Part shown: positions 43,095 to 53,252 of the stretch, piece by piece | Position numbering within the stretch: the stretch's first letter is position 1 | How the letters are laid out: each line of letters starts with the position of its first letter | From: Agreia sp. PsM10 | GTDB lineage: Bacteria > Actinomycetota > Actinomycetes > Actinomycetales > Microbacteriaceae | Assembly (NCBI RefSeq): GCF_030433855.1 | Contig: NZ_JARUXC010000001.1 | Span: forward strand, 124,001 to 188,000 | Reading direction: 5' to 3' | DNA length: 64,000 nt | Translations under genes and position numbers: made by a program | Notes under the pieces: model-generated | The model's database searches: none | Told to the model about the DNA's origin: nothing | What the model saw: only the letters and a program-made list of their open reading frames with translations

Positions 43095-43703
43095 ATGAGA
43101 AGCGATGGTGAAGCGACCAGAAGACGAATTCTCGATGCCGCACGCACGGAGTTCGCCGACTTCGGGCTCGCGGGAGCGCGAGTCGACCGGATCGCCGCGG
43201 CGGCCAGCGCCAGCAAGGAGCGGCTCTACGCCTACTTCGGCGACAAGGTCTCGCTCTTCCAACAGGTTCTCGAGCTCAACCAGCACGATGTCGCCGATGC
43301 CATACCGATCGACGTCGACAACCTGCCCGAGTTCGTGGGGCGGGTCTTCGACCACACGATCACGCATCCCGAGCATCTGAGGATGCTGCACTGGGCCCGG
43401 CTCGAAGGGATCTCGGCTCTGCTCGTCGACGAGGACCGCTCGCGACTCTTCTCCGAAGGAGAGCTGCTTCGCCGGGCACAGATCGACGGCCGCATCGACG
43501 ACGAGTGGGAGCCGGAGGATCTCGTGGCGATGCTGTTCGGCCTGGCCTCCACCTGGGCGAGCGCCCCGGGGATCTTCGCCGACTCCGGGCTCGTCGTGAC
43601 GCCGGAGGTCGTGGCACGGCGGCGCGCGTCGGCGGTTCGGGCCGCCGCGAGGCTGGTGCAGCCCGCTACGACGCCCCGAAATGCCGATCGAGCGAGAAGT
43701 TGA
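43095..43703 (+). CDS. TetR-family repressor of adjacent exporter
   Basis: This 202-residue regulator has a TetR helix-turn-helix in the first 50 residues (VDRIAAAASASKERLYAYFG) and a helical ligand domain with LRMLHWARLEG. The ATG at 43095 is the natural start, because the frame upstream runs back through the exporter promoter. It is divergent from the DHA2 exporter and probably represses it until the exported compound binds. Its end overlaps the convergent prpB gene by 38 bp; the last dozen residues are probably dispensable. Confidence 0.9.
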   Translation: MRSDGEATRRRILDAARTEFADFGLAGARVDRIAAAASASKERLYAYFGDKVSLFQQVLELNQHDVADAIPIDVDNLPEFVGRVFDHTITHPEHLRMLHWARLEGISALLVDEDRSRLFSEGELLRRAQIDGRIDDEWEPEDLVAMLFGLASTWASAPGIFADSGLVVTPEVVARRRASAVRAAARLVQPATTPRNADRARS

Positions 43704-44580
43704 AGACGCCAGAGTCGAATGAGTTGTACGCCTCGTAGTCGAGAACCTCGTAGAGCCTCGCGCGGGTCTGCATCTCGGGCAGCATCGAGGTCAGCGACCC
43801 CTCCCGCGTGATCGTGTCGAGCCCCCTCTCGGCGGCGCCCATGGCGAGCCGGAGCAGGGACACGGGGAAGATCACCAGGTTGAGGCCGACGTCGGCGAGC
43901 TGCTGGGTGGTGAAGAGCTCGCTCTTGCCGAACTCGGTCATGTTCGCGAGGATCGGCACGTCGACGGCGGCACGAACGGCCGCGAACTCCTCGAGAGAGG
44001 CCATGGCCTCCGGGAAGATCGCATCCGCTCCCGCATCGACGAGAGCCTTGGCGCGGTCGACCGCGGCCTGTAGGCCGTCTACCCCACGCGCATCCGTTCT
44101 GGCCATGATGAGGAAGTTCGGGTCGCGGCGCGCCTCGACGGCGGCCTTGATGCGCTTGAGTGCGGTGTCGAGGTCGACGACCTGCTTGCCGTCGAGATGA
44201 CCGCAGCGCTTCGGGTTGACCTGGTCCTCGAGGTGGAGCCCTGCGACGCCGGCGTCTTCGAGCGTCTGGACGGTGCGGGCCACGTTCATCGGCTCGCCGA
44301 ATCCCGTGTCGGCGTCGACGAGCGACGGGAGATCGGTCATGCGGGCGATCTGCTGGGAGCGGCCGGCGACCTCGGTGAGGGTGGTGAGTCCGATATCGGG
44401 GAGGCCGAGGTCGGCGGAGAGCACGGCACCCGAGATGTAGACCCCGTCCATACCCTTCTCCTGGATCAGCTTCGCCGACAGGGGATTGAACGCGCCCGGG
44501 AAGAGTTGCAGTCTGCCGCTCGAGAGTCCCGCGCGGAGAGCGACGCGCTTGTCTGCCGCGGTGGTGGGGGCGTAGAGCAT
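43666..44580 (-). CDS. prpB: Methylisocitrate lyase
   Basis: This 304-residue enzyme splits 2-methylisocitrate into pyruvate and succinate in propionate degradation. The active-site signature KRCGHLDGK is near residue 123, and metal-binding segments DADTGFGEP and LEDQ precede it. Length is typical. The ATG shares a base with the prpD stop, so the two are coupled. The gene usually followed or preceded by prpC is not; downstream lies a convergent TetR gene. Confidence 0.93.
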   Translation of the reverse strand: MLYAPTTAADKRVALRAGLSSGRLQLFPGAFNPLSAKLIQEKGMDGVYISGAVLSADLGLPDIGLTTLTEVAGRSQQIARMTDLPSLVDADTGFGEPMNVARTVQTLEDAGVAGLHLEDQVNPKRCGHLDGKQVVDLDTALKRIKAAVEARRDPNFLIMARTDARGVDGLQAAVDRAKALVDAGADAIFPEAMASLEEFAAVRAAVDVPILANMTEFGKSELFTTQQLADVGLNLVIFPVSLLRLAMGAAERGLDTITREGSLTSMLPEMQTRARLYEVLDYEAYNSFDSGVFNFSLDRHFGAS

Positions 44581-46097
44581 CAGAAGAGTCCCTTCGGGGT
44601 CGGGATGCCGCCGAACAGGCCGGGCCTCGCCGTGATCGTGAGGCCCGCGAGTTCGTCGGCGCGGAGCTCGGGCAGTCGAGCCGCGACCGAGAGGAAGCGC
44701 TCGATCTCGGCCTGTTCGAGCACGCCCTCGGCCAGCGTGCGGAACTTCGAGACGTACTGTTCGCGGGCGAATGGGCGAGCGCCGAGCGGGTGCGCATCGG
44801 CGACGGCGATCTGATCGGTGATGACCGTGCCGTCAGTGAGCAGGATCTCGACCCGGCCTCCGAACGCCTTCTCCTGGGGGTCGATCGAGTGGTACCGCCT
44901 CGTCCACTCGGAGTCCTCGACGGTGCGCACGGTCTTCCAGAGGCGCACGGTGTCATCCCGATTCGCGCGCTGCGGGGTGTAGGAGTCGACGTGGTGCCAG
45001 GCGCCGTCCTGCAGCGCGACCGTGAAGATGTAGGGGATCGAGTGGTCGAGCGTCTCCCTCGACGCGGTCGGGTCGTACTTCTGCGGGTCGCCGGCCCCCG
45101 AGCCGATCACGACGTGCGTGTGGTGGCTGGTGTGGATCGTGATGCTGCCGATTCGCTCGGGGTGCTCGACGAGAACCGGATGCTCGTGGTGCAGCTTGCG
45201 TGCCAGGTCGATCCAGGCCTGTGCCTGGTATTCGGCCGAGTGCTCCTTCGTGTAGGTGTCGAGGATTCCGCGCTTCGATTCGCCGGCGACGGGCAGCGGC
45301 ACCTCGTAGGCGGCGTCGGGGCCGTCGAGCAGCCAGGCGATGACCCCGTCTTCGCCCTCGTAGATGGGTGTCGGGCTCGTCTCGCCGCGCATGGCCCGAT
45401 CGACGGCCTCGACGGCCATCTTGCCGGCGAACGCCGGAGCGTGGGCCTTCCACGACGAGATCTCGCCCTTGCGGGACTGCCGCGTCGCGGTGGTGGTGTG
45501 CAGGGCCTGGCCCACGGCCTGGAAGATCGTCTCGACGTCGAGACCCAGGAGGGTGCCGATGCCGGCCGTCGCCGACGGGCCGAGGTGCGCCACGTGGTCG
45601 ATCTTGTGGGCGTGCAGGCTGATGGCGCGAACGAGATCGACCTGGATCTCATAGCCCGTCGCGATGCCTCGCACCAGTTCGGCCCCCGTGCGACCGGCGT
45701 GCTGGGCCACGGCCAGAATCGGCGGGATGTTGTCGCCCGGGTGGGAGTACTCCGCCGCGAGGAACGTGTCGTGGAAGTCGAGCTCTCGCACGGCGACGCC
45801 GTTGGCCCAGGCCGCCCACTCGGGCGAGAATCGCGCATCCGATGCCAGGCCGAACACGGTCGAGCCGGGGGAGTAGGGGTGGCGTTCGGCCTGCGAGCGC
45901 GCCGACACGACCGGCCTGCGCGTGAGCGAGGCCGCGGCGACCGCGGCGTTGTCGATCACCCGGTTGATGATCATCTCGGTGACATCGGCGTCGACCGCAA
46001 CCGGGTCGGCGGCGACCTCGGCGATGGCGTGCGCGAGCTGGTCGGCGCGCTCCAGGGAATCGGAACTGGGGTGGACGCGAACGGAGTGGAGCTTCAC
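44580..46097 (-). CDS. prpD: 2-Methylcitrate dehydratase
   Basis: This 505-residue MmgE/PrpD-family enzyme dehydrates 2-methylcitrate. Recognisable blocks are [37 protein letters not shown] and [14 protein letters not shown]. It starts with GTG, with AAAGGA about 12 bases upstream. It forms a coupled pair with prpB. The 85 bp upstream separates it from the alpha-glucosidase gene on the same strand and must contain its promoter, since the functions are unrelated. Confidence 0.93.
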   Translation of the reverse strand: MKLHSVRVHPSSDSLERADQLAHAIAEVAADPVAVDADVTEMIINRVIDNAAVAAASLTRRPVVSARSQAERHPYSPGSTVFGLASDARFSPEWAAWANGVAVRELDFHDTFLAAEYSHPGDNIPPILAVAQHAGRTGAELVRGIATGYEIQVDLVRAISLHAHKIDHVAHLGPSATAGIGTLLGLDVETIFQAVGQALHTTTATRQSRKGEISSWKAHAPAFAGKMAVEAVDRAMRGETSPTPIYEGEDGVIAWLLDGPDAAYEVPLPVAGESKRGILDTYTKEHSAEYQAQAWIDLARKLHHEHPVLVEHPERIGSITIHTSHHTHVVIGSGAGDPQKYDPTASRETLDHSIPYIFTVALQDGAWHHVDSYTPQRANRDDTVRLWKTVRTVEDSEWTRRYHSIDPQEKAFGGRVEILLTDGTVITDQIAVADAHPLGARPFAREQYVSKFRTLAEGVLEQAEIERFLSVAARLPELRADELAGLTITARPGLFGGIPTPKGLF

Positions 46098-46182
46098 GGG
46101 ATGCGATGTCCTTTCGAGAAAACGGCGCGGCCGTGCGGCGGCTACAAACAGGCTAGGCCACCCTCCCCGCCGTCGAGTCTCC

Positions 46183-47841
46183 TCAGCGGCGGTAGACGCG
46201 CACCTCCCACGGCTGGAGGGTCGTGTCGTTCCATTCCGCGTAGTTGCCGATCAGGCGCTCGCCGGCATCGGAGGTCAGCCCCGCAGGCAGGTCGAGCGGT
46301 TCGCCCGACCAGTTGCCGACCACGAGAAGCCGGTCGTCGCCGCGGGTGCGCGTGAACGCATAGAGCGTCGGATGCTCGGGCTCGAGCAGGGCGAATTCGC
46401 CCAGTGCCACGACCGGCAGCTCGTGCCGCAGCGCGATGAGGCGCCGGTAGTAGTCGAAGATCGACCTGTCGCCGGCCGCACGATCCATCTCGACGTTGAT
46501 CGCGTCGGCGTTGCCGGTGACCTCGATCCAGGGGCGTCCCGAGGTGAATCCGGCCTCGGCCCCCGGAGTCCACTGCACGGGGGTGCGGGCGTTGTCGCGG
46601 CTGCGGAACGCCAGCTGCTCGAGCACCGACGCCGGGTCGGCCCCGGCAGCGACGACCTCGGCGTAGTGGTTCACGCTCTCGATGTCCTCGTACTGCTCGA
46701 TGGCCGTGAATCCGGCGTTCGTCATGCCGATCTCGTCGCCCTGGTAGATGTAGGGCGTTCCGCGATGCAGGTGCAGGATCGTCGCGAGCAGCGTCGCAGC
46801 CTCGTATCGGTACTCCCCGTCGTCTCCGAATCGGGAGACGGAACGCGGCTGGTCGTGGTTGCCGAAGTAGAGGCTGTTCCAGCCCGTCGACGCGAGGCCC
46901 GTCTGCCACCGGGCGAGAGACCGCTTGAGCGCGAGGAGATCGAACGGGAGGTTGTCGAACTTGCTCGTCTCGCTGTGGTCGAGCCCGACGTGCTCGAACT
47001 GGAACACCATGTCGAGCTCCTTCCTGTCGGCTCCCGTGAAGAGGGCGGCGTCGTCGACGGTGACGCCGGGCATCTCTCCCACGGTGATCAGCTCGGCCTC
47101 GCGGCCGGCGAAGACCCGGCGGTGCATCTCCTGCAGATAGTCGTGGATCTGCGGCCCCATCGTCGGCCGCACACTGGTGCCGATCAGCTCCGACTCCGTC
47201 TTGGCGATGAAGTTGATCACGTCCATGCGGAAGCCGTCTACGCCGCGGTCGAGCCAGCGGTTCATCATGGCGAACACGGCGTCGCGCACCTCGGGGTTCT
47301 GCCAGTTGAGGTCGGGCTGCTTCGCGGCGAACAGGTGGAGGTAGTACTGGCCGGTCTGCGGGTCGAGATCCCAGGCCGGGCCACTGAAGGCGCTCGTCCA
47401 GCCGTTGGGCTCCGCTCCGTCGTGCCCGTCGCGCCAGATATACCAGTCGCGCTTCGGGTTGTCGCGCGACGAGCGCGACTCGACGAACCAGGGATGCTCG
47501 TCGCTGGTGTGGTTGACCACGAGATCCATCACCAGCTTCATGCCGCGCTCGTGCACCTCGGCCAGCAGCAGGTCGAACTCCGCCAGGGTGCCGAAGAGCG
47601 GGTCGATGTCTTCGTAGTCGCTGATGTCGTAGCCGTTGTCGGCCTGGGGAGAGCGGTAGATCGGCGACAGCCAGATCACGTCCACACCCAGCTGGGCGAG
47701 GTGGTCGAGCTTCGAGCGGATCCCGCCCAGGTCGCCGACGCCGTCGCCGTTCGAGTCGGCGAAGCTGCGCGGATAGATCTGGTACACCACGGCTCGGGTC
47801 CACCAGGCGGTCGTTGCCGGGATGGTCTCTGTACTGGTCAC
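46183..47841 (-). CDS. GH13 alpha-glucosidase (oligo-1,6-glucosidase type)
   Basis: This 552-residue cytoplasmic glycoside hydrolase cleaves alpha-glucosidic bonds of imported oligosaccharides. GH13 motifs are complete: [13 protein letters not shown], the nucleophile Asp in [11 protein letters not shown], the acid Glu in LITVGEMPG, and [14 protein letters not shown]. The start [19 protein letters not shown] is typical of the oligo-1,6-glucosidase/sucrose isomerase group. Linkage preference cannot be read with certainty. The GTG start overlaps the upstream permease stop by four bases, so it is the last gene of the galactoside operon. Confidence 0.92.
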   Translation of the reverse strand: MTSTETIPATTAWWTRAVVYQIYPRSFADSNGDGVGDLGGIRSKLDHLAQLGVDVIWLSPIYRSPQADNGYDISDYEDIDPLFGTLAEFDLLLAEVHERGMKLVMDLVVNHTSDEHPWFVESRSSRDNPKRDWYIWRDGHDGAEPNGWTSAFSGPAWDLDPQTGQYYLHLFAAKQPDLNWQNPEVRDAVFAMMNRWLDRGVDGFRMDVINFIAKTESELIGTSVRPTMGPQIHDYLQEMHRRVFAGREAELITVGEMPGVTVDDAALFTGADRKELDMVFQFEHVGLDHSETSKFDNLPFDLLALKRSLARWQTGLASTGWNSLYFGNHDQPRSVSRFGDDGEYRYEAATLLATILHLHRGTPYIYQGDEIGMTNAGFTAIEQYEDIESVNHYAEVVAAGADPASVLEQLAFRSRDNARTPVQWTPGAEAGFTSGRPWIEVTGNADAINVEMDRAAGDRSIFDYYRRLIALRHELPVVALGEFALLEPEHPTLYAFTRTRGDDRLLVVGNWSGEPLDLPAGLTSDAGERLIGNYAEWNDTTLQPWEVRVYRR

Positions 47842-48737
47842 TTGACCGATCCTCTCATCACACCGGAGACGACCCACTTCTGCGCGATCACGTAGACCAC
47901 CAGAAGGGGCGCCAGCGCCATCAGGTACGACGCGAAGGCGACGGTGTAGTTGGTGTTGAACTGGCCCTGGAAGACGAACTGGGCCAGCGGAAGGGTTCGC
48001 GCCGACGGGTCCGACAGGATCACGAGCGGCAGCAGGAAGTCGTTCCACGCCCAGACGCAGGTGAGGATGCCGACGGTCGCGTTCATCGGGGTCAGCAGCG
48101 GGAAGACGACCTTCCAGAAGACACCCCAGGTGCTCGCGCCGTCCATGCGTGCGGCCTCCTCCAGCTCGATCGGAATCGACTGGATGTAGGCCACGAAGAT
48201 GAAGATGTTGAACGACAGTCCGTAGACCGTGTACAGCAGGATCAGGCCGACGGGGGTGTCGAGGCCGAGCAGCGCGGTCTCCTTCACCACGGGGAGCATG
48301 ATGATCGGGAACGGCACGAAGATCGCCGCGAGGAAGTAGAAGTACAGCCCCTTGAAGAACTTCTTGTGCATGTTGCGGGCGATGGCATACGCCACCAGCG
48401 AGTTCGTCAGCAGCGTCAGAACGACCGCGCCCACCGTGATGAGCGCCGTGTTCATCAGGGCCTGGGGGAAGTTCGTCAGCTGGTAGGCGTCGGCGAAGTT
48501 CTCCCAGCGCACGCTGGTGGGCCACTCGAACCCCGTTCCGCCGAGCTGGTCGGGCGACTTCAGCGCCGTGATGATCGTGAAGTAGAGAGGAATCAGCACG
48601 GTCAACGAGCAGACCGCGATGAGGGCCGTCACCCACCAGTTGGTTCCGCCGTTCACGCTGCTTCGGCGGCGGCGCCGACGCGGGCGCGGGGTGGGTACGG
48701 TTCGAAGGGCTTCGGTGCCCTGGATTGCTGCAGTCAT
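47838..48737 (-). CDS. Sugar ABC transporter permease (MalG type)
   Basis: This 299-residue protein has six predicted membrane segments and the cytoplasmic EAA loop EEAARMDGASTWGVFWKVVF that contacts the ATPase. A basic N-terminus ([10 protein letters not shown]) precedes the first segment. It is the second of two permeases; its start touches the stop of the first permease by one base, and its stop overlaps the glucosidase start. It belongs to the CUT1 class that imports di- and oligosaccharides. Confidence 0.93.
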   Translation of the reverse strand: MTAAIQGTEALRTVPTPRPRRRRRRSSVNGGTNWWVTALIAVCSLTVLIPLYFTIITALKSPDQLGGTGFEWPTSVRWENFADAYQLTNFPQALMNTALITVGAVVLTLLTNSLVAYAIARNMHKKFFKGLYFYFLAAIFVPFPIIMLPVVKETALLGLDTPVGLILLYTVYGLSFNIFIFVAYIQSIPIELEEAARMDGASTWGVFWKVVFPLLTPMNATVGILTCVWAWNDFLLPLVILSDPSARTLPLAQFVFQGQFNTNYTVAFASYLMALAPLLVVYVIAQKWVVSGVMRGSVK

Positions 48738-49651
48738 CAGTAGCTCGCCTCCCTACGCTGGAGGAAGCGCAGTTGAATGAATGACACGACGATGATGACG
48801 AACAGGTACACGACCGCGTTCGCCATCTGGTAGCCGTATTCGCCACCCTGGAAGCCGCCGCGGTAGATCACCATGGCGATGGATTCGGTGCTTGTTCCCG
48901 GTCCGCCGTTGGTGAGGGCGATGATCTGGTCGAAGACCTGCAGGAACGACTTGAACGACAGCACCATGTTGATGGTGAAGTACGCGCCGATGAGAGGGAA
49001 CGTCAGCGAGCGGAACCGACGCCACGCCGAGGCGCCATCGATGCCGGCCGCCTCGTAGATCTCGCCGGGGATCGTCTGGAGCCCCGCGAGGTAGAGGATC
49101 ACGTTGAACGCGGCCGCCTGCCAGACGGTCGTGATCACGATGCCGATCCAGGCGTAGTTCGGGTCGGCGAGGATGTTCCCCGACAGTCCGGAGAGCCCCA
49201 GGCTCTCGAAGACGGCCGGGAACGAGTTCGCGAACAGGTAGTTGAAGACGTAGCCGATGATCAGGATGGCGAGCACGTACGGAATGAAGAACACGCCGCG
49301 GAAGGCCGTCTTGAACTTGATCCGGGCGTTCAGCCCGAGCGCGATCGCCAGGGCGATCACGTTCACGAGAACGGTCGAGACGATGGCGAACCCGAAGGTG
49401 AACCCGTAGGAGTTCAGCACTCGGCTGTCCTGGAACAGGTTGATGTAGTTCGACAGGCCCACGAGGTCCCACGTGCCGTAGCCCGCGTAGTTAGTGAGGC
49501 TGAAGAACATGCCGGTGAGCACGGGGATGGTGTGCAGGCCGAAGAAGATCACGACGGCGGGGACGACCATCCAGAAGAAGGCCCTGGGGGTGCGTTCGAT
49601 CCGGCACCTGGCCGGTGTGCGGGTGGTGCCGGATGCCGTGGGCGCGCTCAT
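48737..49651 (-). CDS. Sugar ABC transporter permease (MalF type)
   Basis: This 304-residue permease has six membrane segments and the EAA loop YEAAGIDGASAWRRFRSLTF. It pairs with the MalG-type permease downstream. The ATG at 49651 follows GAAAGGGAAAG, and its first bases overlap the stop of the binding-protein gene by four bases. No ATPase gene is in the operon; many actinobacterial CUT1 importers share a common MsiK-type ATPase encoded elsewhere. Confidence 0.93.
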   Translation of the reverse strand: MSAPTASGTTRTPARCRIERTPRAFFWMVVPAVVIFFGLHTIPVLTGMFFSLTNYAGYGTWDLVGLSNYINLFQDSRVLNSYGFTFGFAIVSTVLVNVIALAIALGLNARIKFKTAFRGVFFIPYVLAILIIGYVFNYLFANSFPAVFESLGLSGLSGNILADPNYAWIGIVITTVWQAAAFNVILYLAGLQTIPGEIYEAAGIDGASAWRRFRSLTFPLIGAYFTINMVLSFKSFLQVFDQIIALTNGGPGTSTESIAMVIYRGGFQGGEYGYQMANAVVYLFVIIVVSFIQLRFLQRREASY

Positions 49652-50973
49652 GACTTTCCCTTTCGCGACGTTGCGGTGCGGGCCGCGACCTTGCTCCACT
49701 CGGAGTCGAGGTCGGATAGGAAGCGCTCGGTGTTGCCGGTGAGCACGAGGGTCTGGAGCAGGTTCACGAGCGGGATCGACGCGGGGATCTGGTGATCGAT
49801 GAAGCCGATGATGCGACCGTCGGTGAAGTACGGTTCGAGGCCGGCGAGGGCCGGATCCGAGTTCGGCACGGCATTCTCGAGAGGGGAGAACGTGCTCTGC
49901 GATTCGGAATAGGCCTGCACGACCTCGGGCGACATGAGGTAGTCCACGAATCTCTGTGCCTCGGCGCGGTGCGGTGTGTCCCGCCCGATCGAGATGCCGA
50001 CGTCGACGCCCGAGACGACGACGCGAGAGTCCGCGTCGTCGGTGACCGGGTACGGGAACGTGGCGATCTGCGCATCCGGGTTCGTCGCGCGGATCGCGGG
50101 GATCGCGTACGACCCCTGCAGGTACATCGCCGATTCCCCGGCTGCGAACGCGGCGTTGCCCGCGTTGTAGTCGCGACTGGCGAAGTCGTCCTGGCAGTAG
50201 CTGTAGAGCTCGACCTCCTTCTCGACGGCGTCGCCGAAGTCCTTCGAGAACGAGGTCGTGTCGAGGTCTGAGCCCTCGGCGCGGAGATCGTCGAAGAAGC
50301 CCTCCGGCATGAGCACGCCGCCCAGGTTGACGAATGCGGGGCCTGCGGTCCAGGCATCCTTCATCGTGCAGTAGAACGGCGTCACGCCGTTCTGCTGGAA
50401 CGTCTGCGCTGCAGCGATCAGCTCGTCCCAGGTGGTGGGAACCTCGACGCCGTTCTCCGCGAAGATCGCCGGGTTGTAGATGATGCCGGAGGCGTTGCTG
50501 GCGAACGGAAGAGCGTTGACCTCCGCACCGTCCCCCTGGTCGCAGCTGCCGAGATCCTGAACGATCTTCTGCACCGCCGGGTTCACCGTGTCGGCCGATG
50601 CCTCGCCGCTGAGGTCGGCGAAGACGCAGGCGCGGGCGAGCTCGGCGAAGTTGCCGCTCACATTGAGGGTGAGCACGTCGGGCACCTTGTTCTTCACAAG
50701 CAGGGTTCTGATCGCGGTGTCGGGATCGGGAACCGCGTTCTGCACGACGCGGATGTCGGGGTTCTCGGCCTCGAAGTCGTCGATGATGGCGGCGAAGTCC
50801 TTCACCGCCTCGGGCTTGAACTGGAAGAAGTCGAGGGTGACGACGCCGTCGTCGGAGCTCGAGCAGCCGACGAGCGCAGAGCCCGCGAGCACGAGCCCTA
50901 TTCCCGCGGCCAGGACGCGCCTGATCGGGCGGCCGTTCCTCGTCGAGGAACGAGCGGGTGGTGGATGAAACAC
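49648..50973 (-). CDS. Sugar-binding lipoprotein of ABC transporter
   Basis: This 441-residue extracellular solute-binding protein has a lipoprotein signal: a basic N-region, a hydrophobic segment and the lipobox LVGC near residue 36. The mature part shows the family 1 binding-protein pattern (DFFQFKPEAVKDFAAIIDDFE, then KVPDVLTLNVSGNF). It captures the sugar and delivers it to the two permeases encoded downstream. The GTG start has an excellent ribosome binding site, AAGGAGGCGTTCTC, stronger than those of its neighbours, as expected for the component needed in excess. Confidence 0.93.
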   Translation of the reverse strand: MFHPPPARSSTRNGRPIRRVLAAGIGLVLAGSALVGCSSSDDGVVTLDFFQFKPEAVKDFAAIIDDFEAENPDIRVVQNAVPDPDTAIRTLLVKNKVPDVLTLNVSGNFAELARACVFADLSGEASADTVNPAVQKIVQDLGSCDQGDGAEVNALPFASNASGIIYNPAIFAENGVEVPTTWDELIAAAQTFQQNGVTPFYCTMKDAWTAGPAFVNLGGVLMPEGFFDDLRAEGSDLDTTSFSKDFGDAVEKEVELYSYCQDDFASRDYNAGNAAFAAGESAMYLQGSYAIPAIRATNPDAQIATFPYPVTDDADSRVVVSGVDVGISIGRDTPHRAEAQRFVDYLMSPEVVQAYSESQSTFSPLENAVPNSDPALAGLEPYFTDGRIIGFIDHQIPASIPLVNLLQTLVLTGNTERFLSDLDSEWSKVAARTATSRKGKS

Positions 50974-51012
50974 GAGAACGCCTCCTTGCGTCGTGCGTGA
51001 CGCGATCCGGGG

Positions 51013-53145
51013 TCAGATCGCGGTGAAGTCGATCAGCCGAAGCTGCTCGGGAAAGAGAACGGGCGCCTGGATGCCGGTGGTCCGCAGGGCGAGGCCGGTC
51101 AGGGCGACGGGATGCTCGGCCCACGCGAGCGTGGACTGCCCGGACCCGCCGAGGCGAGTCGTCGGCGAGGCCAGCGAGACCCGGTAGACGCGGGAGTCGT
51201 CGAGGCCCGGGAACGTCATGGGTCCTGGCGGGTAGCTCGTGCTGGTGGTGACCTGCGTGTAGGTGTAGAGGGCGTGCGCGCCGTCGGGGGAGACGACGCC
51301 GCGCAGGTCCGCGGATGCGTCGGGCAGGTCGGCGTGCACCGCACGACCGGTGTGCACTAGTTCGCGCACGCGCTTGTGGGCGGTGACCCACTCGGCGAGT
51401 TCGTCGAGCTCGGCGTCGTCGAGCTCGGAGATGTCCCACTCGATGCCGAAGTGTGCGGGAAGGGCGACGCCCGCGCGCAGGGCCAGGTCGTGGCGGCGCC
51501 CTGTCGAGTGCGAGTGTGGCCCGCTGACATGGGCTCCCATGAGCTCGTAGGGCACGACGATGTTCGTGTACTTCTGGATGGTCAGGCGTTCGAGGGGGTC
51601 GATGCAGTCGCTCGTCCAGATGCGATCGGTGTGCTCCAGGATGCCCAGGTCGACCCGGGCGCCGCCCGATGCGCAGCTCTCGATCTCCAGGCCGGGGTGC
51701 CGAGCCTTGAGCTCGTCGAGCAGTCGGTAGAGCGCCAGAACACCGGCGTGCACCGCCGCTCTGCCCGTGGCCGTGCTGCCGGCGTCGAGCAGATCGCGGT
51801 TGTGATCCCACTTGAGATAGGCGATGTCGTATTCGGTGAGCAGGGAGTCGAGGCGCTCGAGCAGGTACTCGCAGACGGCGGGGTTCGACAGGTCGAGAAC
51901 CTGCTGCTGTCGGCCCTCGACGGGCAGGGTGCCGCCCGCCTGGAGCATCCAGTCGGGGTGCGCGCGAGCGAGGTCGGAGTCGGGATTCACCATCTCCGGC
52001 TCGACCCACAGACCGAATTGCATGCCCAGCGAGGTGACGTGCTCGACGATGGGGCCGAGGCCGTCGGGCCAGACCGAGTCGTCGACGAACCAGTCGCCGA
52101 GGCCCGCCGTGTCGTCGCGCCGGCCGCGGAACCAGCCGTCGTCGAGAACGAAACGTTCGGCGCCGACCCGGGCACCGGCATCCGCAAGCCGTGTCAGCCG
52201 GTCGAGGTCATGGTCGAAGTAGACGGCCTCCCACGTGTTGAGGGTCACGGGCCTGGATGCGACGGGATGGTTCGGTCGGGCACGGAGCGATTCGTGGAAC
52301 CGAGCCGACAGCGCGGTGAGGCCGTCGCCCCACGATCCGATCGCATCGGGAGTCGTGTAGCTCTCGCCCGACGCGAGGATGACCTCGCCGCTCGAGAGAA
52401 GTTCGCCGGCCTGCACGAGGGCGTGCGCGGCCACCGTGCGCTCCGCGGCGATGCGCTGGTTGCCGCTCCACGCGAGGTGGACGGCGTGCACCGTGCCGCG
52501 TTCGAAACCGAAGCCGGGCGTGCCCGCGGCGAGGAAGAGGGTGGAGTCGGCGCCGGGGCGGCCGCGGCGGCTGTCGCGCACGTGTCGTCCGGTCGTGAAG
52601 TCGTGCCGCTGGGGCGAGCGTTCGCGCAGGTGACGGCCCGTGGTGTCGAGGAGCTGCCTGGCCGTGTGCGGAACCGGGAAGGTGGCCACGAGCTGCTCGA
52701 GCCCATAGTCGTCGGATCCCAGGTTCGTGATCGTGTGGCGCTGGTGCAGCAATCCCGCCTCGTCGACGGAGAGCGTCGCGGTGAGGCGCAGCTGCGCGAG
52801 GTCGTCGTGGGCGACGAAGATCACCGTCGTCGCGCTCTGGTCGTGAACGTCGACGGAGCCGAGTCTCGGCGAGAAGTCGCGACCTCGGCGGGAGCCGATG
52901 AGGCCGGGCTCGTTCTGCCAGCCGGCCGACTCGAGCGGCACGATGGTGAGGCGCGGCGGTGTGTCGAGTGCACCGGATACGCGTTGCGGGCGGGCGGCGA
53001 CGGCCAGGTCTGCGAGTCGCGGCCCGGCGAGGAGGCCCAGGTCGTGGCCCCAGTGGATGATCGCGGGGAATCCCGGGGTGGTGAGATCGATGACCACACT
53101 CGTGCCCCCGGCGCGGAGGTGGATGACGTCGCTGCGGCTCTGCAT
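51013..53145 (-). CDS. GH36 alpha-galactosidase
   Basis: This 710-residue cytoplasmic enzyme releases galactose from melibiose, raffinose-type sugars and other alpha-galactosides. The catalytic nucleophile is the Asp of YLKWDHN (near 449) and the acid-base is the Asp in the block TSDCIDPLERLTIQ (near 520). Also present are ERFVLDDGWFRGRRDD and EIESCASGGARVDLGIL, both typical of GH36. It is the first gene of the operon, ahead of the binding protein by 39 bp. An imperfect inverted repeat just upstream of the ATG is a likely repressor site. Confidence 0.94.
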   Translation of the reverse strand: MQSRSDVIHLRAGGTSVVIDLTTPGFPAIIHWGHDLGLLAGPRLADLAVAARPQRVSGALDTPPRLTIVPLESAGWQNEPGLIGSRRGRDFSPRLGSVDVHDQSATTVIFVAHDDLAQLRLTATLSVDEAGLLHQRHTITNLGSDDYGLEQLVATFPVPHTARQLLDTTGRHLRERSPQRHDFTTGRHVRDSRRGRPGADSTLFLAAGTPGFGFERGTVHAVHLAWSGNQRIAAERTVAAHALVQAGELLSSGEVILASGESYTTPDAIGSWGDGLTALSARFHESLRARPNHPVASRPVTLNTWEAVYFDHDLDRLTRLADAGARVGAERFVLDDGWFRGRRDDTAGLGDWFVDDSVWPDGLGPIVEHVTSLGMQFGLWVEPEMVNPDSDLARAHPDWMLQAGGTLPVEGRQQQVLDLSNPAVCEYLLERLDSLLTEYDIAYLKWDHNRDLLDAGSTATGRAAVHAGVLALYRLLDELKARHPGLEIESCASGGARVDLGILEHTDRIWTSDCIDPLERLTIQKYTNIVVPYELMGAHVSGPHSHSTGRRHDLALRAGVALPAHFGIEWDISELDDAELDELAEWVTAHKRVRELVHTGRAVHADLPDASADLRGVVSPDGAHALYTYTQVTTSTSYPPGPMTFPGLDDSRVYRVSLASPTTRLGGSGQSTLAWAEHPVALTGLALRTTGIQAPVLFPEQLRLIDFTAI

Positions 53146-53146
53146 G

Positions 53147-53171
53147 AATAATTTCTACCGCGAAACTAATT
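53147..53171. promoter_or_regulatory. Operator candidate before alpha-galactosidase gene
   Basis: AATAATTTC (53147-53155) and GAAACTAATT (53162-53171) form an imperfect inverted repeat in an AT-rich stretch directly upstream of the start. It shares the TTTC/GAAA core with the site beside the ROK gene, so the same repressor may bind both. Confidence 0.45.
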
Positions 53172-53231
53172 ACCGTGTCAACCGTGAGTTGTTTGGCGTT
53201 CCTGCTGTGTTCTTCTCGCGCGACGAGCCGA

Positions 53232-53249
53232 TTTCGTTGATAATCGAAA
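53232..53249. promoter_or_regulatory. Operator and -10 box at ROK gene start
   Basis: TTTCG (53232-53236) and CGAAA (53245-53249) form an inverted repeat that encloses GATAAT (53239-53244), a -10 box eight bases before the ATG at 53253. The position suggests a leaderless, autorepressed ROK transcript. Confidence 0.5.
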
Positions 53250-53252
53250 CAA

